NCBI RefSeq assembly: GCF_017163935.1
Contig: NZ_JABVZR010000001.1
Location: forward strand, 248,001-312,000
Direction of reading: 5' to 3'
Length of the DNA: 64,000 nt
Source of the DNA: Novosphingobium terrae
GTDB lineage: Bacteria; Pseudomonadota; Alphaproteobacteria; Sphingomonadales; Sphingomonadaceae
The position numbers and the translations under genes were made by a program. The notes beneath the pieces are model-generated. The model searched no databases, was not told where the DNA came from, and saw only the letters and a list, made by a program, of their open reading frames with translations. This document shows positions 1-9,263 of this stretch, piece after piece (positions within the stretch are counted from its first letter, which is position 1; every line of letters begins with the position of its first letter).

Positions 1-46
1 GGAAGCCGCCATTTGTCGTTTCCGTCATGATGCTGTCACGCAGCAT
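1..46 (-). CDS. Possible 5' end of a divergent gene, cut by the window edge
   Basis: On the minus strand an ATG at 46-44 opens a frame (MLRDSIMTETTNGGF...) that is still open at the window edge, with a GGAA motif five bases upstream; a second in-frame ATG lies at 28-26. It would be transcribed divergently from argD. Only about 15 codons are visible, so no family can be named. It could equally be chance. Confidence 0.25.
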   Translation of the reverse strand, partial: MLRDSIMTETTNGGF

Positions 47-134
47 CTCTTTTCCGTGAGAATCAGCACCCATCCTCACGTTGCCGCAAGCTAATGCCGC
101 GTTGGCAATGAAGGTCTGAGTAAAGGAACGTAGC

Positions 135-1322
135 ATGTCGATTTCGCCTCTGATGCCTGTTTACCCCCGGACCGCCTTTCGGCCCGTGCGCGGTGAACAC
201 TGCCATCTGATCGGCGAGGACGGCCGCCGATATCTCGACTTTGCCAGCGGCATCGCGGTGAACCTGCTGGGCCACAGCCATGAAGGGCTGATCGGCGCCA
301 TCCAGCAGCAGGCCGCCACGCTGATGCACGTCTCCAATCTCTATGGCAGCCCGCATCAGGAAAGCCTGGCCAAGCGTCTGGTCGATCTGACCTTCGCCGA
401 CACGGTGTTCTTCACCAATTCGGGTGCCGAGGCGGTGGAATGCGCGATCAAGACCGCGCGCGCCTATCACCAGCATGTCGGCAATGATCACAAGTATGAG
501 CTGATCACCTTCGTCGATGCCTTCCATGGCCGCACGCTTGGCACGATCAGCGCCTCCAATCAGGAAAAGATGCATAAGGGCTTCCTGCCCCTGCTGCCCG
601 GCTTCAAATATGTCGAGTTCGGCAATCTGGAGGCCGCGAAGGCTGCCATCGGCCCGAACACCGCCGGTTTCCTGGTCGAGCCGATTCAGGGCGAGGGCGG
701 CATCAAGGTGCCTTCGGAGGACTTCCTGCCCGGCCTGCGCGCCCTGTGCGACGAGCAGGATCTGATGCTGGTGTTTGACGAGGTGCAGACCGGCGTGGCC
801 CGCACCGGCACCTTCTATGCCTATGAGCAGCTTGGCGCCGTGCCGGACATCATGTCGACCGCCAAGGGCATCGGCGGCGGCTTCCCGCTGGGCGCTTGCC
901 TTGCCAGCGAAAAGGCCGCGCGCGGCATGGTCGCGGGCACGCACGGTTCGACCTATGGCGGCAACCCGCTGGCCATGGCCGCTGCCGAAGCGGTGCTGGA
1001 CGCCGTGGCCAATGACGAATTTCTGGCGCATGTCCGCGACATGGGCGCCAAGATGACCGCCCGTCTGGAGCAGTTCATCGGCAACTATCCCGAGATCTTC
1101 GAGGCCGTGCGCGGTCGCGGGTTGCTGATGGGCCTGAAGCTGAAGATCGAGCCGCGGCCTTTCGTGGCCCATCTGCGTGACAATCACCAGCTGCTCACCG
1201 TGTCGGCGGGCGATCAGACCATGCGCGTTTTCCCGCCGCTGGTAATCGACGAGAGCCATATCGATGAGTTTATGGAGAAGCTCTCGGCGGGCGCGGCCTC
1301 CTATCAGCCGGAGGCGGTGTGA
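135..1322 (+). CDS. argD: Acetylornithine aminotransferase
   Basis: PLP-dependent class III aminotransferase of arginine biosynthesis; it converts N-acetylglutamate semialdehyde to N-acetylornithine and in many bacteria also serves in lysine synthesis. The 395-residue product has the usual family length and landmarks: the [10 protein letters not shown] phosphate-binding loop, DAFHGRTLG, the [14 protein letters not shown] cofactor-aspartate segment, and the PLP lysine in [14 protein letters not shown]. An AAAGGA ribosome site sits about nine bases before the ATG. The stop overlaps the argF start (TGATG), so argD-argF-hslO look translationally coupled. Confidence 0.96.
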   Translation: MSISPLMPVYPRTAFRPVRGEHCHLIGEDGRRYLDFASGIAVNLLGHSHEGLIGAIQQQAATLMHVSNLYGSPHQESLAKRLVDLTFADTVFFTNSGAEAVECAIKTARAYHQHVGNDHKYELITFVDAFHGRTLGTISASNQEKMHKGFLPLLPGFKYVEFGNLEAAKAAIGPNTAGFLVEPIQGEGGIKVPSEDFLPGLRALCDEQDLMLVFDEVQTGVARTGTFYAYEQLGAVPDIMSTAKGIGGGFPLGACLASEKAARGMVAGTHGSTYGGNPLAMAAAEAVLDAVANDEFLAHVRDMGAKMTARLEQFIGNYPEIFEAVRGRGLLMGLKLKIEPRPFVAHLRDNHQLLTVSAGDQTMRVFPPLVIDESHIDEFMEKLSAGAASYQPEAV

Positions 1323-2254
1323 TGGGCGATCTGAGGCATTTCCTGAATCTGGCCGATGCCGGGCCGGAGGCGCTGCGCGCCATTCTGGCCGATGCCGGAT
1401 CGCGCAAGCAGGCCCGCGCCAGCTGGCCCAAGGGGCGCGTCGATGCCGATGCGCCGCTGGCCGACCGCGTGCTGGCGATGATCTTCGAAAAGAACTCGAC
1501 CCGCACCCGCGTCTCCTTCGATATGGCGATCCGCCAGCTGGGCGGCAGCTCGATCGTGATGGAGGCGGGCGGCATGCAGTTGGGGCGCGGCGAGACCATC
1601 GCCGACACCGCGCGTGTGCTCAGCCGCATGGTCGATGCCATCATGATCCGCACCAACGATCACGCCAAGATCGAGGAGTTGGCGCATTACGCCAGCGTTC
1701 CCGTGATCAACGGCCTGACGGACCAGTCGCACCCCTGCCAGATCATGGCCGATCTGCTCACCTTGCAGGAGCAGGGCGTGAATCTGAAGGGCATGGAGCT
1801 GGCCTGGCTGGGCGATGGCAACAATGTGCTGCATTCGCTGATCGAGGCCGCCGGCCTGCTGGGCTTCAACATCCGCGCAGGGATTCCGGCGGGCTTTGAG
1901 CCCGATGCCGGTTTCGTGGCCCGCGCGCGTGAGGCGGGTGTCAGCATCACCCTCACGCAAGACCCGCTGGAAGCCGCCAAGGGCGCTCAGGTGGTGGTCA
2001 CCGACACATGGGTGTCGATGGGCCAGCCGGGCGGCGAGGCGGTGATCGCCGCGATGGAGCCCTATCAGGTCAATGATGCCGTGATGGCCGCAGCCGCTTC
2101 GGACGCATGGTTCCTGCACTGCCTGCCCGCGCATCGCGGCGAAGAGGTCACCGATGCGGTGATCGATGGTCCGCGCTCGCTGGTCTGGGATGAGGCGGAG
2201 AACCGCATTCACGCCCAGAAGTCAGTGCTGCTCTGGGCGCTGGGTGCGCTGTGA
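1322..2254 (+). CDS. argF: Ornithine carbamoyltransferase
   Basis: Cytosolic enzyme joining carbamoyl phosphate to ornithine to give citrulline. The roughly 310-residue product shows the carbamoyl-phosphate motif [10 protein letters not shown], the HPCQ motif, and the ornithine-binding [10 protein letters not shown] loop near the C-terminus. The chosen ATG at 1322 overlaps the argD stop by one base; a GTG one codon earlier (1319) is also possible. The 3' end overlaps the hslO start by four bases (GTGA), continuing the coupled operon. Confidence 0.96.
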   Translation: MGDLRHFLNLADAGPEALRAILADAGSRKQARASWPKGRVDADAPLADRVLAMIFEKNSTRTRVSFDMAIRQLGGSSIVMEAGGMQLGRGETIADTARVLSRMVDAIMIRTNDHAKIEELAHYASVPVINGLTDQSHPCQIMADLLTLQEQGVNLKGMELAWLGDGNNVLHSLIEAAGLLGFNIRAGIPAGFEPDAGFVARAREAGVSITLTQDPLEAAKGAQVVVTDTWVSMGQPGGEAVIAAMEPYQVNDAVMAAAASDAWFLHCLPAHRGEEVTDAVIDGPRSLVWDEAENRIHAQKSVLLWALGAL

Positions 2255-3153
2255 TCTTTGACGAAGAGACCGTGAAGGGCATGGATGAAGTCCTGCCCTT
2301 CACCATTCCCTCGCGCGATGCGCGCGGGCGGGTGATCCGTCTGGGGCCCTCGCTGCATGCCATTCTGGCGGCGCATGACTATCCCCCGGTGCTGCGCCGT
2401 CTGCTGGGCGAGGCGCTGGTACTCTCGGCCATGATGGGCACGCTGCTCAAGGATGAGGGCTGCCAGCTCACGCTTCAGGTTCAGGCCGAGAATGGCGTGA
2501 TCGATCTGCTGGTTTGCGATTACCGGCTGGGTGAATTGCGCGGCTATGTCCGCCATGATGCCGAGCGGCTGGCCGCGCTGGAGGGTCGCGAGACGCTTCA
2601 GGATCTCTTCGGAGAGAAGGGCTATCTGGCGATCACCTTCGATCTGGCGGCGACGGGCAAGCGCTATCAGGGCGTGGTGCCGCTGGAGGGCAGCTCCTTG
2701 GCGCGGGTCTGCGAAGCCTATTTCGCCCAGTCCGAGCAGGTGCCGACGCTGATCCGCATCGGTCTGGATGTGGAGGGCGAGGCCTGCGTGGCGGGCGGTC
2801 TGCTGATCCAGCATCTGCCTGATGGCGAGGAAGGGCGCGAGCGTCTGCATGTGCGGATGAACCATCCGCATTGGGAGCATGTCGCCGCGCTGGCAGGCTC
2901 CATGACGGGCAAGGAGCTGGTTGACCCCAAGCTTGGCCTCGACGATCTGATCTGGCGCCTGTTCCATGAAGAGGACGAGGTGCGCCTGCTGGAGACCACG
3001 GCTCTCTCGCGCGGCTGCCGTTGCAGCGCCGACTATTACAAGACGGTGCTGGGCCGCTTCCCGGAGGAAGAACTGGACGCCATGCGCGATGAGGCGGGTG
3101 CCATTCTGGTCGATTGCGCCTTCTGCTCGAAGGTGTTCCCGATCGAGCTGTGA
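2251..3153 (+). CDS. hslO: Redox-regulated chaperone Hsp33
   Basis: Cytoplasmic holdase chaperone activated when oxidants strip zinc from its C-terminal switch. The four zinc cysteines are present in the expected pattern: GCRCS (CxC) and, about 30 residues later, CAFC (CxxC), close to the end of a 300-residue protein. The GTG start overlaps the argF stop; an in-frame ATG at 2281 would shorten it by ten residues. The argF-hslO linkage recurs in Alphaproteobacteria, but the reason for pairing a redox chaperone with arginine genes is not visible here. Confidence 0.93.
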   Translation: MIFDEETVKGMDEVLPFTIPSRDARGRVIRLGPSLHAILAAHDYPPVLRRLLGEALVLSAMMGTLLKDEGCQLTLQVQAENGVIDLLVCDYRLGELRGYVRHDAERLAALEGRETLQDLFGEKGYLAITFDLAATGKRYQGVVPLEGSSLARVCEAYFAQSEQVPTLIRIGLDVEGEACVAGGLLIQHLPDGEEGRERLHVRMNHPHWEHVAALAGSMTGKELVDPKLGLDDLIWRLFHEEDEVRLLETTALSRGCRCSADYYKTVLGRFPEEELDAMRDEAGAILVDCAFCSKVFPIEL

Positions 3154-3156
3154 TCC

Positions 3157-3243
3157 TTTCGGCAGCCCTGTTGCCGAAAATGCTCTGGCCCGGGCCGGGC
3201 GATTGTTCCATGACCATCCGGCGTCCTGCTGATGCAGGGCGCC
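3157..3243 (+). promoter_or_regulatory. Two hairpins in the queC leader
   Basis: The 105-base gap between hslO and queC holds two stem-loops. The first is a perfect 8-bp stem (3157-3164 with 3172-3179, 7-base loop) just after the hslO stop. The second is a 10-bp stem with one G-T wobble and a TGAT loop (3220-3229 with 3234-3243), ending ten bases before the queC ribosome site. Neither is followed by a T-run, so they look more like transcript-processing or translation-control structures than intrinsic terminators. They do not match the preQ1 riboswitch classes I know. Confidence 0.4.
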
Positions 3244-3264
3244 GTGATGTGACAAGGAATGATG

Positions 3265-3969
3265 ATGACCAATCCCCCCAAACCTGGCGACAAGAAAGCC
3301 GTGGTGCTGCTGTCGGGCGGGCTGGACTCGATGGTGTCGGCTGGGCTGGCGCGCGAGGCCGGTTACAGCCTCTATGCGCTGACCATCGACTACAATCAGC
3401 GGCATCGCCGCGAGCTGGACTCCGCCACGCAGCTGGCCGCGCATCTGGGCGCGGTGAAGCATGTGGTGCTGCCGCTCGATCTGCGGCAGTTCGGCGGCTC
3501 GGCGCTGACCGACGCCATCGATGTGCCCAAGGAGGGCGTGGGCGATGATATTCCCGTCACCTATGTGCCCGCGCGCAATCTGGTGTTCCTCTCGCTGACG
3601 CTGGCCTGGGCCGAGGCGGTGGGCGCGAAGGACATCTTCATCGGCGTGAATGCGCTGGATTATTCGGGCTATCCCGATTGCCGCCCGGAGTTCATTGAAG
3701 GCTTTGAAAAGCTGGCCGATCTGGCGACCAAGGCCGGGGCGCAAGGCGCCGGTTTCCGCATTCAGGCGCCTTTGCAGCATATGACCAAGGCGCAGATCGC
3801 TCAGGAAGCGGACCGTTTGGGGCTGGACGCCGGCATGAGCTGGTCCTGCTACGATCCGCAGCCGGATGGCAAGGCTTGTGGCTTGTGCGATTCCTGCCGC
3901 CTGCGTCTGGCTGGCTTCGAGCAGGCCGGTCTGGTCGATCCCCTGCCTTACGCGCACCGCCCGGCCTGA
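3265..3969 (+). CDS. queC: 7-cyano-7-deazaguanine synthase
   Basis: ATP-dependent enzyme converting 7-carboxy-7-deazaguanine to preQ0 in queuosine biosynthesis. The N-terminal PP-loop SGGLDSM binds ATP, and the C-terminal zinc site is visible as CGLCDSC plus an upstream cysteine in MSWSCYDP. About 234 residues, normal for the family. Three ATGs run in series (3259, 3262, 3265); the third is chosen because it leaves six bases after AAGGA at 3254-3258. No other queuosine-pathway gene is in the window except gluQRS, which modifies queuosine in tRNA-Asp, far away at 39-40 kb. Confidence 0.94.
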   Translation: MTNPPKPGDKKAVVLLSGGLDSMVSAGLAREAGYSLYALTIDYNQRHRRELDSATQLAAHLGAVKHVVLPLDLRQFGGSALTDAIDVPKEGVGDDIPVTYVPARNLVFLSLTLAWAEAVGAKDIFIGVNALDYSGYPDCRPEFIEGFEKLADLATKAGAQGAGFRIQAPLQHMTKAQIAQEADRLGLDAGMSWSCYDPQPDGKACGLCDSCRLRLAGFEQAGLVDPLPYAHRPA

Positions 3970-4011
3970 AGCCATGACCGCTCGCCGGTAACGGCAGCGC
4001 TGGACACCAAA

Positions 4012-4039
4012 AAAGGGGCCGGATTTCTCCGGCCCCTTT
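4012..4039. terminator. Bidirectional terminator between queC and the OmpA gene
   Basis: An 11-bp perfect stem (4012-4022 with 4029-4039) with a six-base loop, A-rich on one side and T-rich on the other, lies between two convergent genes. It can end transcription from both directions. Confidence 0.85.
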
Positions 4040-4062
4040 CCTGTTGGTAGCCTGTACCGAGC

Positions 4063-5190
4063 TTAGTTGCCCGAACCCGGACCGTAGGTGATTTCCACGC
4101 GACGGTTCTGCAGTTCGCGCACGCCGTCGGCGGTCGGAACGCGGGGGTTGGCTTCGCCGTAAGCGGTGCTCGAGATGGTGCCGTCAGCCACGCCATGCGA
4201 GGTGAGGTAAGCACGCACCGAGGCGTTACGACGGGCCGAGAGACCCAGGTTGTACTTGGGCGTGCCCGAGCGGTCGGTGTAGCCGGCCAGCGAGATCGCC
4301 GCCGAACCGCAGTTGCCATAGGCCTGGATCGCGCTGTCCAGAATGGTGGCAGCCTGAGGCGTGATGTCCGACTTATCCCAATCGAAGAACACGATGTAGG
4401 GGCCCTTGTTGCACACCGGAGCCGGGGGCGGCGGAGGCGGAGGGGGCGGCGGAGGCGGCGGCGGGGGAGGCGGCGGCGGGGGCGGCGGGGGCGGCGGCGG
4501 AGGCGTCGGCGACCCGAAGTTGTAGGTCAGCGTGGCCAGCAGCGAGTGCGAGTGGAAACGCTCGACGAAGGGGTTGCCCTGCAGGCTGACGAAGTGGTTC
4601 GCGCCCGAAGCGGCGAAGTAGCGATACTTCAGACCCAGATCGACATGCTTGCTGAGCGGAGCGCGGATACCCGCGATCGCCTGATAGGCGAAGCCCGACG
4701 AGGAGTCGTTCACGCCACCGTTGTTGAACGGAGCAGCGGTGTAGATCGCGTTCTTGACGCGCGCCACGCCGACACCGCCGCCGACGAAGCCCTGCAGGCC
4801 GTCATCGGGACCGAAGTCCAGCAGGCCGTTGGCCATGAAGCTGAGCACGCCGGTGCCGCCCGAAGCCTGGTTGTTGGCCGAGTCATACACCGTACCAGCG
4901 TTGGTGGTGAACTTCTTGGCCGAAGCGCGACGGTAGCTGGCTTCGGTTTCCAGACGGAAGGGACCGAAGTCATAACCGATGATGCCACCGAAATCGTAGC
5001 CGGTCTTGGTGTTGAAGTAACCGACGGTGCTGCCGCCAGCGGGCTGGCTGGCGTTGATGTTCACGACGCGATTGCTCTCAACGATCGTCGCACCGGCATC
5101 ACCTTCGACGTACCAGGACTTGTCACGCGCCAGAGCGGGCGTGGCAAGGGCGGTCGAGGCTAGCGCCAAACCTAGGGCTAGTCTGCGCAT
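4063..5190 (-). CDS. OmpA family outer-membrane protein with poly-proline linker
   Basis: About 375 residues: signal peptide (MRRLALGLALASTALATPALA), an eight-strand-type beta-barrel (roughly residues 22-235, ending in the aromatic-rich LLATLTYNFG), an uninterrupted run of 27 prolines, then a C-terminal OmpA peptidoglycan-binding domain (VFFDWDKSDIT, GYTDRSGT, NLGLSARRNASVR, GEANP, NRRVEI). The barrel sits in the outer membrane while the C-terminal domain anchors the wall. The start at 5190 is preferred over 5220 because it places AAGGGG nine bases upstream and begins directly with the signal peptide. The GGC/GGA-rich proline tract is prone to length change. Confidence 0.93.
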   Translation of the reverse strand: MRRLALGLALASTALATPALARDKSWYVEGDAGATIVESNRVVNINASQPAGGSTVGYFNTKTGYDFGGIIGYDFGPFRLETEASYRRASAKKFTTNAGTVYDSANNQASGGTGVLSFMANGLLDFGPDDGLQGFVGGGVGVARVKNAIYTAAPFNNGGVNDSSSGFAYQAIAGIRAPLSKHVDLGLKYRYFAASGANHFVSLQGNPFVERFHSHSLLATLTYNFGSPTPPPPPPPPPPPPPPPPPPPPPPPPPPPAPVCNKGPYIVFFDWDKSDITPQAATILDSAIQAYGNCGSAAISLAGYTDRSGTPKYNLGLSARRNASVRAYLTSHGVADGTISSTAYGEANPRVPTADGVRELQNRRVEITYGPGSGN

Positions 5191-5334
5191 TATAAATTCC
5201 CCTTTCAATGTGGAGGCCACCGATTGGGGAAATGTCTATCCACTTCATTGGTTACACGCAAGCCGCGAAAAATCCTGCACTGTTGCAAAAATGCCGCGTT
5301 CCCGGCAGCTTGCAGCTATGTTGCGGCCTGTAAA

Positions 5335-5368
5335 ATCCGGTTCCGCCCCTGGAACAGACATACCGGAT
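5335..5368 (-). terminator. Terminator-like hairpin at the end of the GTA operon
   Basis: Read on the minus strand, a nested stem (GTTCC pairing with GGAAC, flanked by ATCCG pairing with CGGAT with a one-sided bulge) is followed by TTTTA. It begins at the stop codon of the last GTA-operon gene and lies before the OmpA promoter region. Confidence 0.45.
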
Positions 5369-5826
5369 CAGGATCGTGGTAGAATGCCAGCAGTCTGCAA
5401 TGCGGCAACCAGATTGGCAAGGGTGCTTCGCGCCTCATTGTCGATCATTGTGCCGTTCTGGGGCAGAGATACGACGGGTGCCATCTTCCATCCCCCGTCG
5501 TAATGCGAAAACTGCTGCGAGGCCCTGTTAAAAATACGTAAACCATCGAAGGGCAGCAGAAACAACCAGTTGCCGGCCTGTCGCGCGGCGATGCAGCCAT
5601 CCTGGCCCGCCCAGTCACCGCTGGCCGGGGTGGCCACCAGCCAGCTGCTGCCCTCGACCGGAGTGGCAGGCGGCGTGGCGGCGATCCCCTCGATGGCACA
5701 ATGCACGGCGGCATCCAGTCGGGCACAGGACTCATTGACGAAGGCCTCTTTCTGGGCCTGTCCGGCATAGAGCAGGGGCAGGCCCAGACGCGGGCTGGCG
5801 GCGGAAAAGGTGATCGCATCCGTCAT
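5368..5826 (-). CDS. DUF2793 domain protein, last gene of the GTA operon
   Basis: A 152-residue protein recognised as DUF2793 by its pattern (ASPRLGLPLLYAGQAQKE at the N-terminus, then a W-rich SSWLVATPASGDW segment and WLFLLPFDGLRIFN). Members are found at the 3' ends of phage and GTA tail clusters in sphingomonads and are presumed tail-fibre or tail-tip parts; the exact role is unknown. It follows the megatron gene by 34 bases on the same strand, so it is likely co-transcribed. Confidence 0.8.
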   Translation of the reverse strand: MTDAITFSAASPRLGLPLLYAGQAQKEAFVNESCARLDAAVHCAIEGIAATPPATPVEGSSWLVATPASGDWAGQDGCIAARQAGNWLFLLPFDGLRIFNRASQQFSHYDGGWKMAPVVSLPQNGTMIDNEARSTLANLVAALQTAGILPRS

Positions 5827-5860
5827 GGAACATCCTTCGCGGTAAGAAAAAAATCGTGTT

Positions 5861-8038
5861 TCAGCTCAGCGTGGTGAGCGTCAGGCTTTCGGAAAGCGCA
5901 TAGGTTCCCTGCTGGCGAACCTGGAAGCTGGTGCCGGGATGGGCGGCTTTCAGGGCTGCGGTATCGGCAGCCGCGAGACTCAGCGTGGGCGCGCTCACCT
6001 GCCATTGCAGGATTGGATTGTCCCAGCTGCCAAAAATCACCAGATAGGCTTCACTCTGTTCCTGAAGCGGGGTGTCCACACCATCGCTCCACGCCCAGCC
6101 GCCACGGGCGCGGCGTGTCCAGGCCAGAGTGAGGCTGCCATCCGGCGCGTAAATGGCCTTGGGATGCACCGGCGACCATGGACGCCGACTGTAGCCACGG
6201 CACAGGATCGGCGCCTCGACTTGCGCCGGATCGGCCAATCCCATTGCGGCGATTCCGGTGGCGCCCTGCAGTTTTGCGCCGTCGAGCTGCACCGGTTGGG
6301 AATCCAGCAAAACGAAAGCCTCGCCCGCCGCATGGGTGGCGATGGCACTTTCGGTGCCGCCGCGTCCACGCAGCAAGGTGCTGAGCAGCCACACGCCTTG
6401 GCCCTGAGCCGTGGCATGAGCGAACTGGATGATCTCGCCCCCCAGCAGGGCCCGGTTGGCGCCCGCCGCCAGCTGGTCCAGCGTGGCGCCGGTCAGGGCC
6501 AGATCGCTGCCGGTCATTTGCACGGTGATCGTCGATTGCCGGTCGATCAGCAGGGGCGAGGCGGCGGCCAACACATCGAGCGCCACCCCCGTGATGCTGC
6601 GCTGGCGCCCGGTGGCGGCCAGCCATGTCAGCGTGCCATTGCCAAAGTCTCCATACAGCGCCGCGCCGGGCCAGCCTGCGCTGCTGGAGGAGGCTGCGGC
6701 CTGCACGATGATCGCATCGCTGCTGCCTTGCCCGTCCCACGGCAGTTCATAGGCGGCAAGGCTGGTGGGCGTGACGGGGGCATCATGGGCCAGATTGGCG
6801 CGACCCGGATCGGCGCTGGCGCCGGAACTGGCGGTGGGAGCGACGCGCTCCAGATCGAGCTGGATGCCGGTGTCGCGCCATTCCCATGCCGTCACGCGCC
6901 ACAGCCCCGGCTGACCGAAAGGCGTGACCAGCATGCCGGGGGCGACGGCCGGGTCCAGCTCGGCGCAGCGCCAGGCGAGGGTTTCTCGGCGCCAGTCGGC
7001 ATCGCGCGCGGCCTGCTGGATCAGCCTTGCCGCATCGCTGGCCGCCATGGTGGCGGGCACTTCGACGGTTTTGGGCTGGCCGGGCAGGGCCTGACCGATG
7101 GCGCGCTGCATGCCCGGCTGATAATCCAGCGCCGGATCGTAATAACGCAGCACGCGGGGCGGATTGTCGGGCGCGGGATCGCGTTTGTATTGGTAGCCGC
7201 TCTGGGCGCCGAATTCGCCGCTGGCGCTGGTGAGGGCCGGTTCGGGCAGGGCGATGGGCGTGGTGGACTGGCGATCGGCGGTGATGATCAGGGCGTCGCC
7301 GCCTGCGTCGCAGCTCATCGGCATCACCGGCTGGAACTGGGAGAGCGTGTCGGCCAGCGATCCCTCGCAGGCATAGCCCGCAATGCCGTCGAGCGGGACG
7401 GAGAGCGACACATCCTCCATCACCCCGTCGAACAGGGAGGCCAGCGAGAGGGCGCCGTCATCGCCGAAGACTTCGAAGGTCAGCGTGGGGATGCGGTTGC
7501 CGTAATCGGCCAGCTGCAGATCCTCGAAGACGGCATAGGCCAGGCCGCGAAAGGCGGGGCAGTTCTGCGCGCCTTCCGCCGAGGCGATCAGCGGGTCGAT
7601 GCTCTGGTCGCCATAGCCATTGTGGATGCGCAAGGTGCCGCCGACTTTCAGCGCGCCATCGGCGCCGCGCAGCAGATCGCCATCGGCCCAGATCCGTCCT
7701 ACTGACTGAACCGGGCGGCTGGAGATTGCTACGGCGAAGCTGGAACTGTAGCTATAGGTGGTGACGCTGGGCTGGCCCTTGCCGCCGCTGGTCTGGCCGT
7801 GTTCGGCAAGATCGGTGGCCCAGATGATCGTGCCGCCCACACGCATTGCTCCGAACTGGCGCGGGATGGCGGTGCCATAGCTGGAGGTGGTGACCGCCAG
7901 ATCTTTGAGCCGGGGCCCGCTCACGCTGCCGCCGCCAAACAGTGCCGCATCGACCTGCTGCCCGGCCAGAGCGCCCAGCACGCCGCCGACCGGCCCGGCC
8001 AGCACCGTGCCCAGAGCGGTAAAAAGCAAGGTTGCCAT
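5861..8038 (-). CDS. GTA megatron / baseplate protein (gp15-like), short form
   Basis: A 725-residue tail protein. The N-terminus matches the GTA gp15 start: a small-residue helix, then SYGTAIPRQFGAMRVGGT, IIWATDLAEH, GRIWADG, FRGLAYAVFEDLQL and GNRIPTLTFEV, followed by a Phage-tail_3-like middle region. The Rhodobacter protein, as I recall it, is near 1,300 residues and contains a TIM-barrel-like domain between these two parts; here the first part runs directly into the second, so that domain appears absent. It probably forms the tail tip that contacts the recipient envelope. It follows the peptidase gene by 15 bases. Confidence 0.85.
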   Translation of the reverse strand: MATLLFTALGTVLAGPVGGVLGALAGQQVDAALFGGGSVSGPRLKDLAVTTSSYGTAIPRQFGAMRVGGTIIWATDLAEHGQTSGGKGQPSVTTYSYSSSFAVAISSRPVQSVGRIWADGDLLRGADGALKVGGTLRIHNGYGDQSIDPLIASAEGAQNCPAFRGLAYAVFEDLQLADYGNRIPTLTFEVFGDDGALSLASLFDGVMEDVSLSVPLDGIAGYACEGSLADTLSQFQPVMPMSCDAGGDALIITADRQSTTPIALPEPALTSASGEFGAQSGYQYKRDPAPDNPPRVLRYYDPALDYQPGMQRAIGQALPGQPKTVEVPATMAASDAARLIQQAARDADWRRETLAWRCAELDPAVAPGMLVTPFGQPGLWRVTAWEWRDTGIQLDLERVAPTASSGASADPGRANLAHDAPVTPTSLAAYELPWDGQGSSDAIIVQAAASSSSAGWPGAALYGDFGNGTLTWLAATGRQRSITGVALDVLAAASPLLIDRQSTITVQMTGSDLALTGATLDQLAAGANRALLGGEIIQFAHATAQGQGVWLLSTLLRGRGGTESAIATHAAGEAFVLLDSQPVQLDGAKLQGATGIAAMGLADPAQVEAPILCRGYSRRPWSPVHPKAIYAPDGSLTLAWTRRARGGWAWSDGVDTPLQEQSEAYLVIFGSWDNPILQWQVSAPTLSLAAADTAALKAAHPGTSFQVRQQGTYALSESLTLTTLS

Positions 8039-8053
8039 GATGGTGGTGTCCTT

Positions 8054-8461
8054 TCAGGCGGTTTCAGGCAGGCGCCAGCGCTTGATGATGCCTTGCGGGG
8101 CAGGTGAGTGGACCACCCGGCGCAGCCCGGCATGCGCATGGATCAGACCGAGATCCTGCGCGGTGATGCCAAGATGGAACTGGCAGGGGCCGACATGCAG
8201 CAGCAGGATATCGCCCGCTGTTGGCGCGCTCTTGGCAGGCTGCAGCCCGGCCTTCTCCGCCAGCGGCAGCAAAGGATCGATGCCCCGCATCCGCAGCGTG
8301 TAGTGATAGGGCAGCGAGATCGGTCGCCCCGCCATGCCCAGTGCTGCGCCCACCAGCCCGAGGCAATCGAGCCCGGTTTGTGGATCGCGGCCGTGCAGGC
8401 GGAAGGGTGTGCCGATCAGGCTGGCGGCGGCATCTGCCAGCGTTTCAGCTGGGCAGGCCAT
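8054..8461 (-). CDS. GTA cell-wall peptidase, NlpC/P60 family (gp14-like)
   Basis: A compact 135-residue NlpC/P60 cysteine peptidase thought to cut recipient peptidoglycan during DNA delivery. The catalytic cysteine is in TGLDCLGLV, the histidine in CQFHLGI, and a further polar residue in LIHAHAGLRRVVHS. It lies between hub and megatron genes as in RcGTA, and its start overlaps the end of the hub gene by 17 bases. Confidence 0.88.
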   Translation of the reverse strand: MACPAETLADAAASLIGTPFRLHGRDPQTGLDCLGLVGAALGMAGRPISLPYHYTLRMRGIDPLLPLAEKAGLQPAKSAPTAGDILLLHVGPCQFHLGITAQDLGLIHAHAGLRRVVHSPAPQGIIKRWRLPETA

Positions 8462-9263
8462 AACGGATCACCATATCATTGCCGGGCAGGAAGGGCTCGC
8501 CCCGGAAGTTGAGCGCATTGCCGAAACGCGCCGCGCAGGTGGCCAGCGTATGATCGCAGCCCTCGCGCAGTTGCGCGCGCAGGCCTGCGGCCAGAGGCAG
8601 ATCGAGCGGGCGATCCAGCACCAGACCATCACCCGCCAGCCCGGCGATGGTCATGGCCAGCCCCGCATAGGGGCCGTCCAGCCAGCGGATCTGTCCTCCC
8701 GGCAGCAGCGAGGCCGCTACATCGCCCGCCATGGTCACTGCATTTTGCCCGGGATCGAAGCTGGCCAGCACCGCCTCATGGGTGAAGCGCGCCGCCGAAA
8801 GCCCGCAGCCCTGCCCGCAGAAATCGGCGCGACAGCATGGACTGGTGCGCGGCACCGGATCGCGCGCCAGATCGCCCTTGCGTGACACCAGCTGCGCCGA
8901 AAACCGGTTGCTGTCCTGCGTGACGCCGCCGATGCTGCCCGCATAGATCGCGGTGAACTCCAGCGTCTGCCAGTCCACCAGACCTACCGCCACCCGAGCC
9001 CCATCATAGCGCCCGGCGACCAGATCCGCTTCGGCGATGCTGTCATGCGCGATGGCGCCATCGACCTCGGCGGAATCCGCATCGAAGCCCGTCGAGCGGC
9101 GGATCGCGGCGGGCTTCATCCCCGGCGCGCTGCGGTGGAGCAGGGCGTCGAACCACAGATCCGCGTCATGGGTGGTGAAGCCCAGCGAGACGCCATCGCG
9201 CCGGTCGATCCGCCACCATGTCGCCACGGTTTCGAGCGGCTGGGAAAACCAGATCCGGCTCAT
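8445..9263 (-). CDS. GTA tail hub protein, DUF2163/phage BR0599 family (gp13-like)
   Basis: A 272-residue protein with the DUF2163 N-terminal signature (WWRIDRRDGVSLGFTTHD, DLWFDALLHR, PGMKPAAI) and the C-terminal phage BR0599 domain (CDHTLATCAARFGNALNFRG, PFLPGND). A cysteine-rich loop, SPCCRADFCGQGCG, offers four clustered cysteines; the Rhodobacter hub is reported to hold an iron-sulfur cluster, and these residues would suit one. It overlaps the gp12 gene's stop codon by four bases, indicating tight coupling. Confidence 0.9.
   Translation of the reverse strand: MSRIWFSQPLETVATWWRIDRRDGVSLGFTTHDADLWFDALLHRSAPGMKPAAIRRSTGFDADSAEVDGAIAHDSIAEADLVAGRYDGARVAVGLVDWQTLEFTAIYAGSIGGVTQDSNRFSAQLVSRKGDLARDPVPRTSPCCRADFCGQGCGLSAARFTHEAVLASFDPGQNAVTMAGDVAASLLPGGQIRWLDGPYAGLAMTIAGLAGDGLVLDRPLDLPLAAGLRAQLREGCDHTLATCAARFGNALNFRGEPFLPGNDMVIRYGLPS

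Noticed and set aside
2209..3975. 588-codon open frame antisense to hslO and queC
   Set aside because: Shadow of two known genes.
4195..5163. Arginine/glycine-rich frame opposite the OmpA gene
   Set aside because: Its RGRRR run is only the complement of the poly-proline codons.
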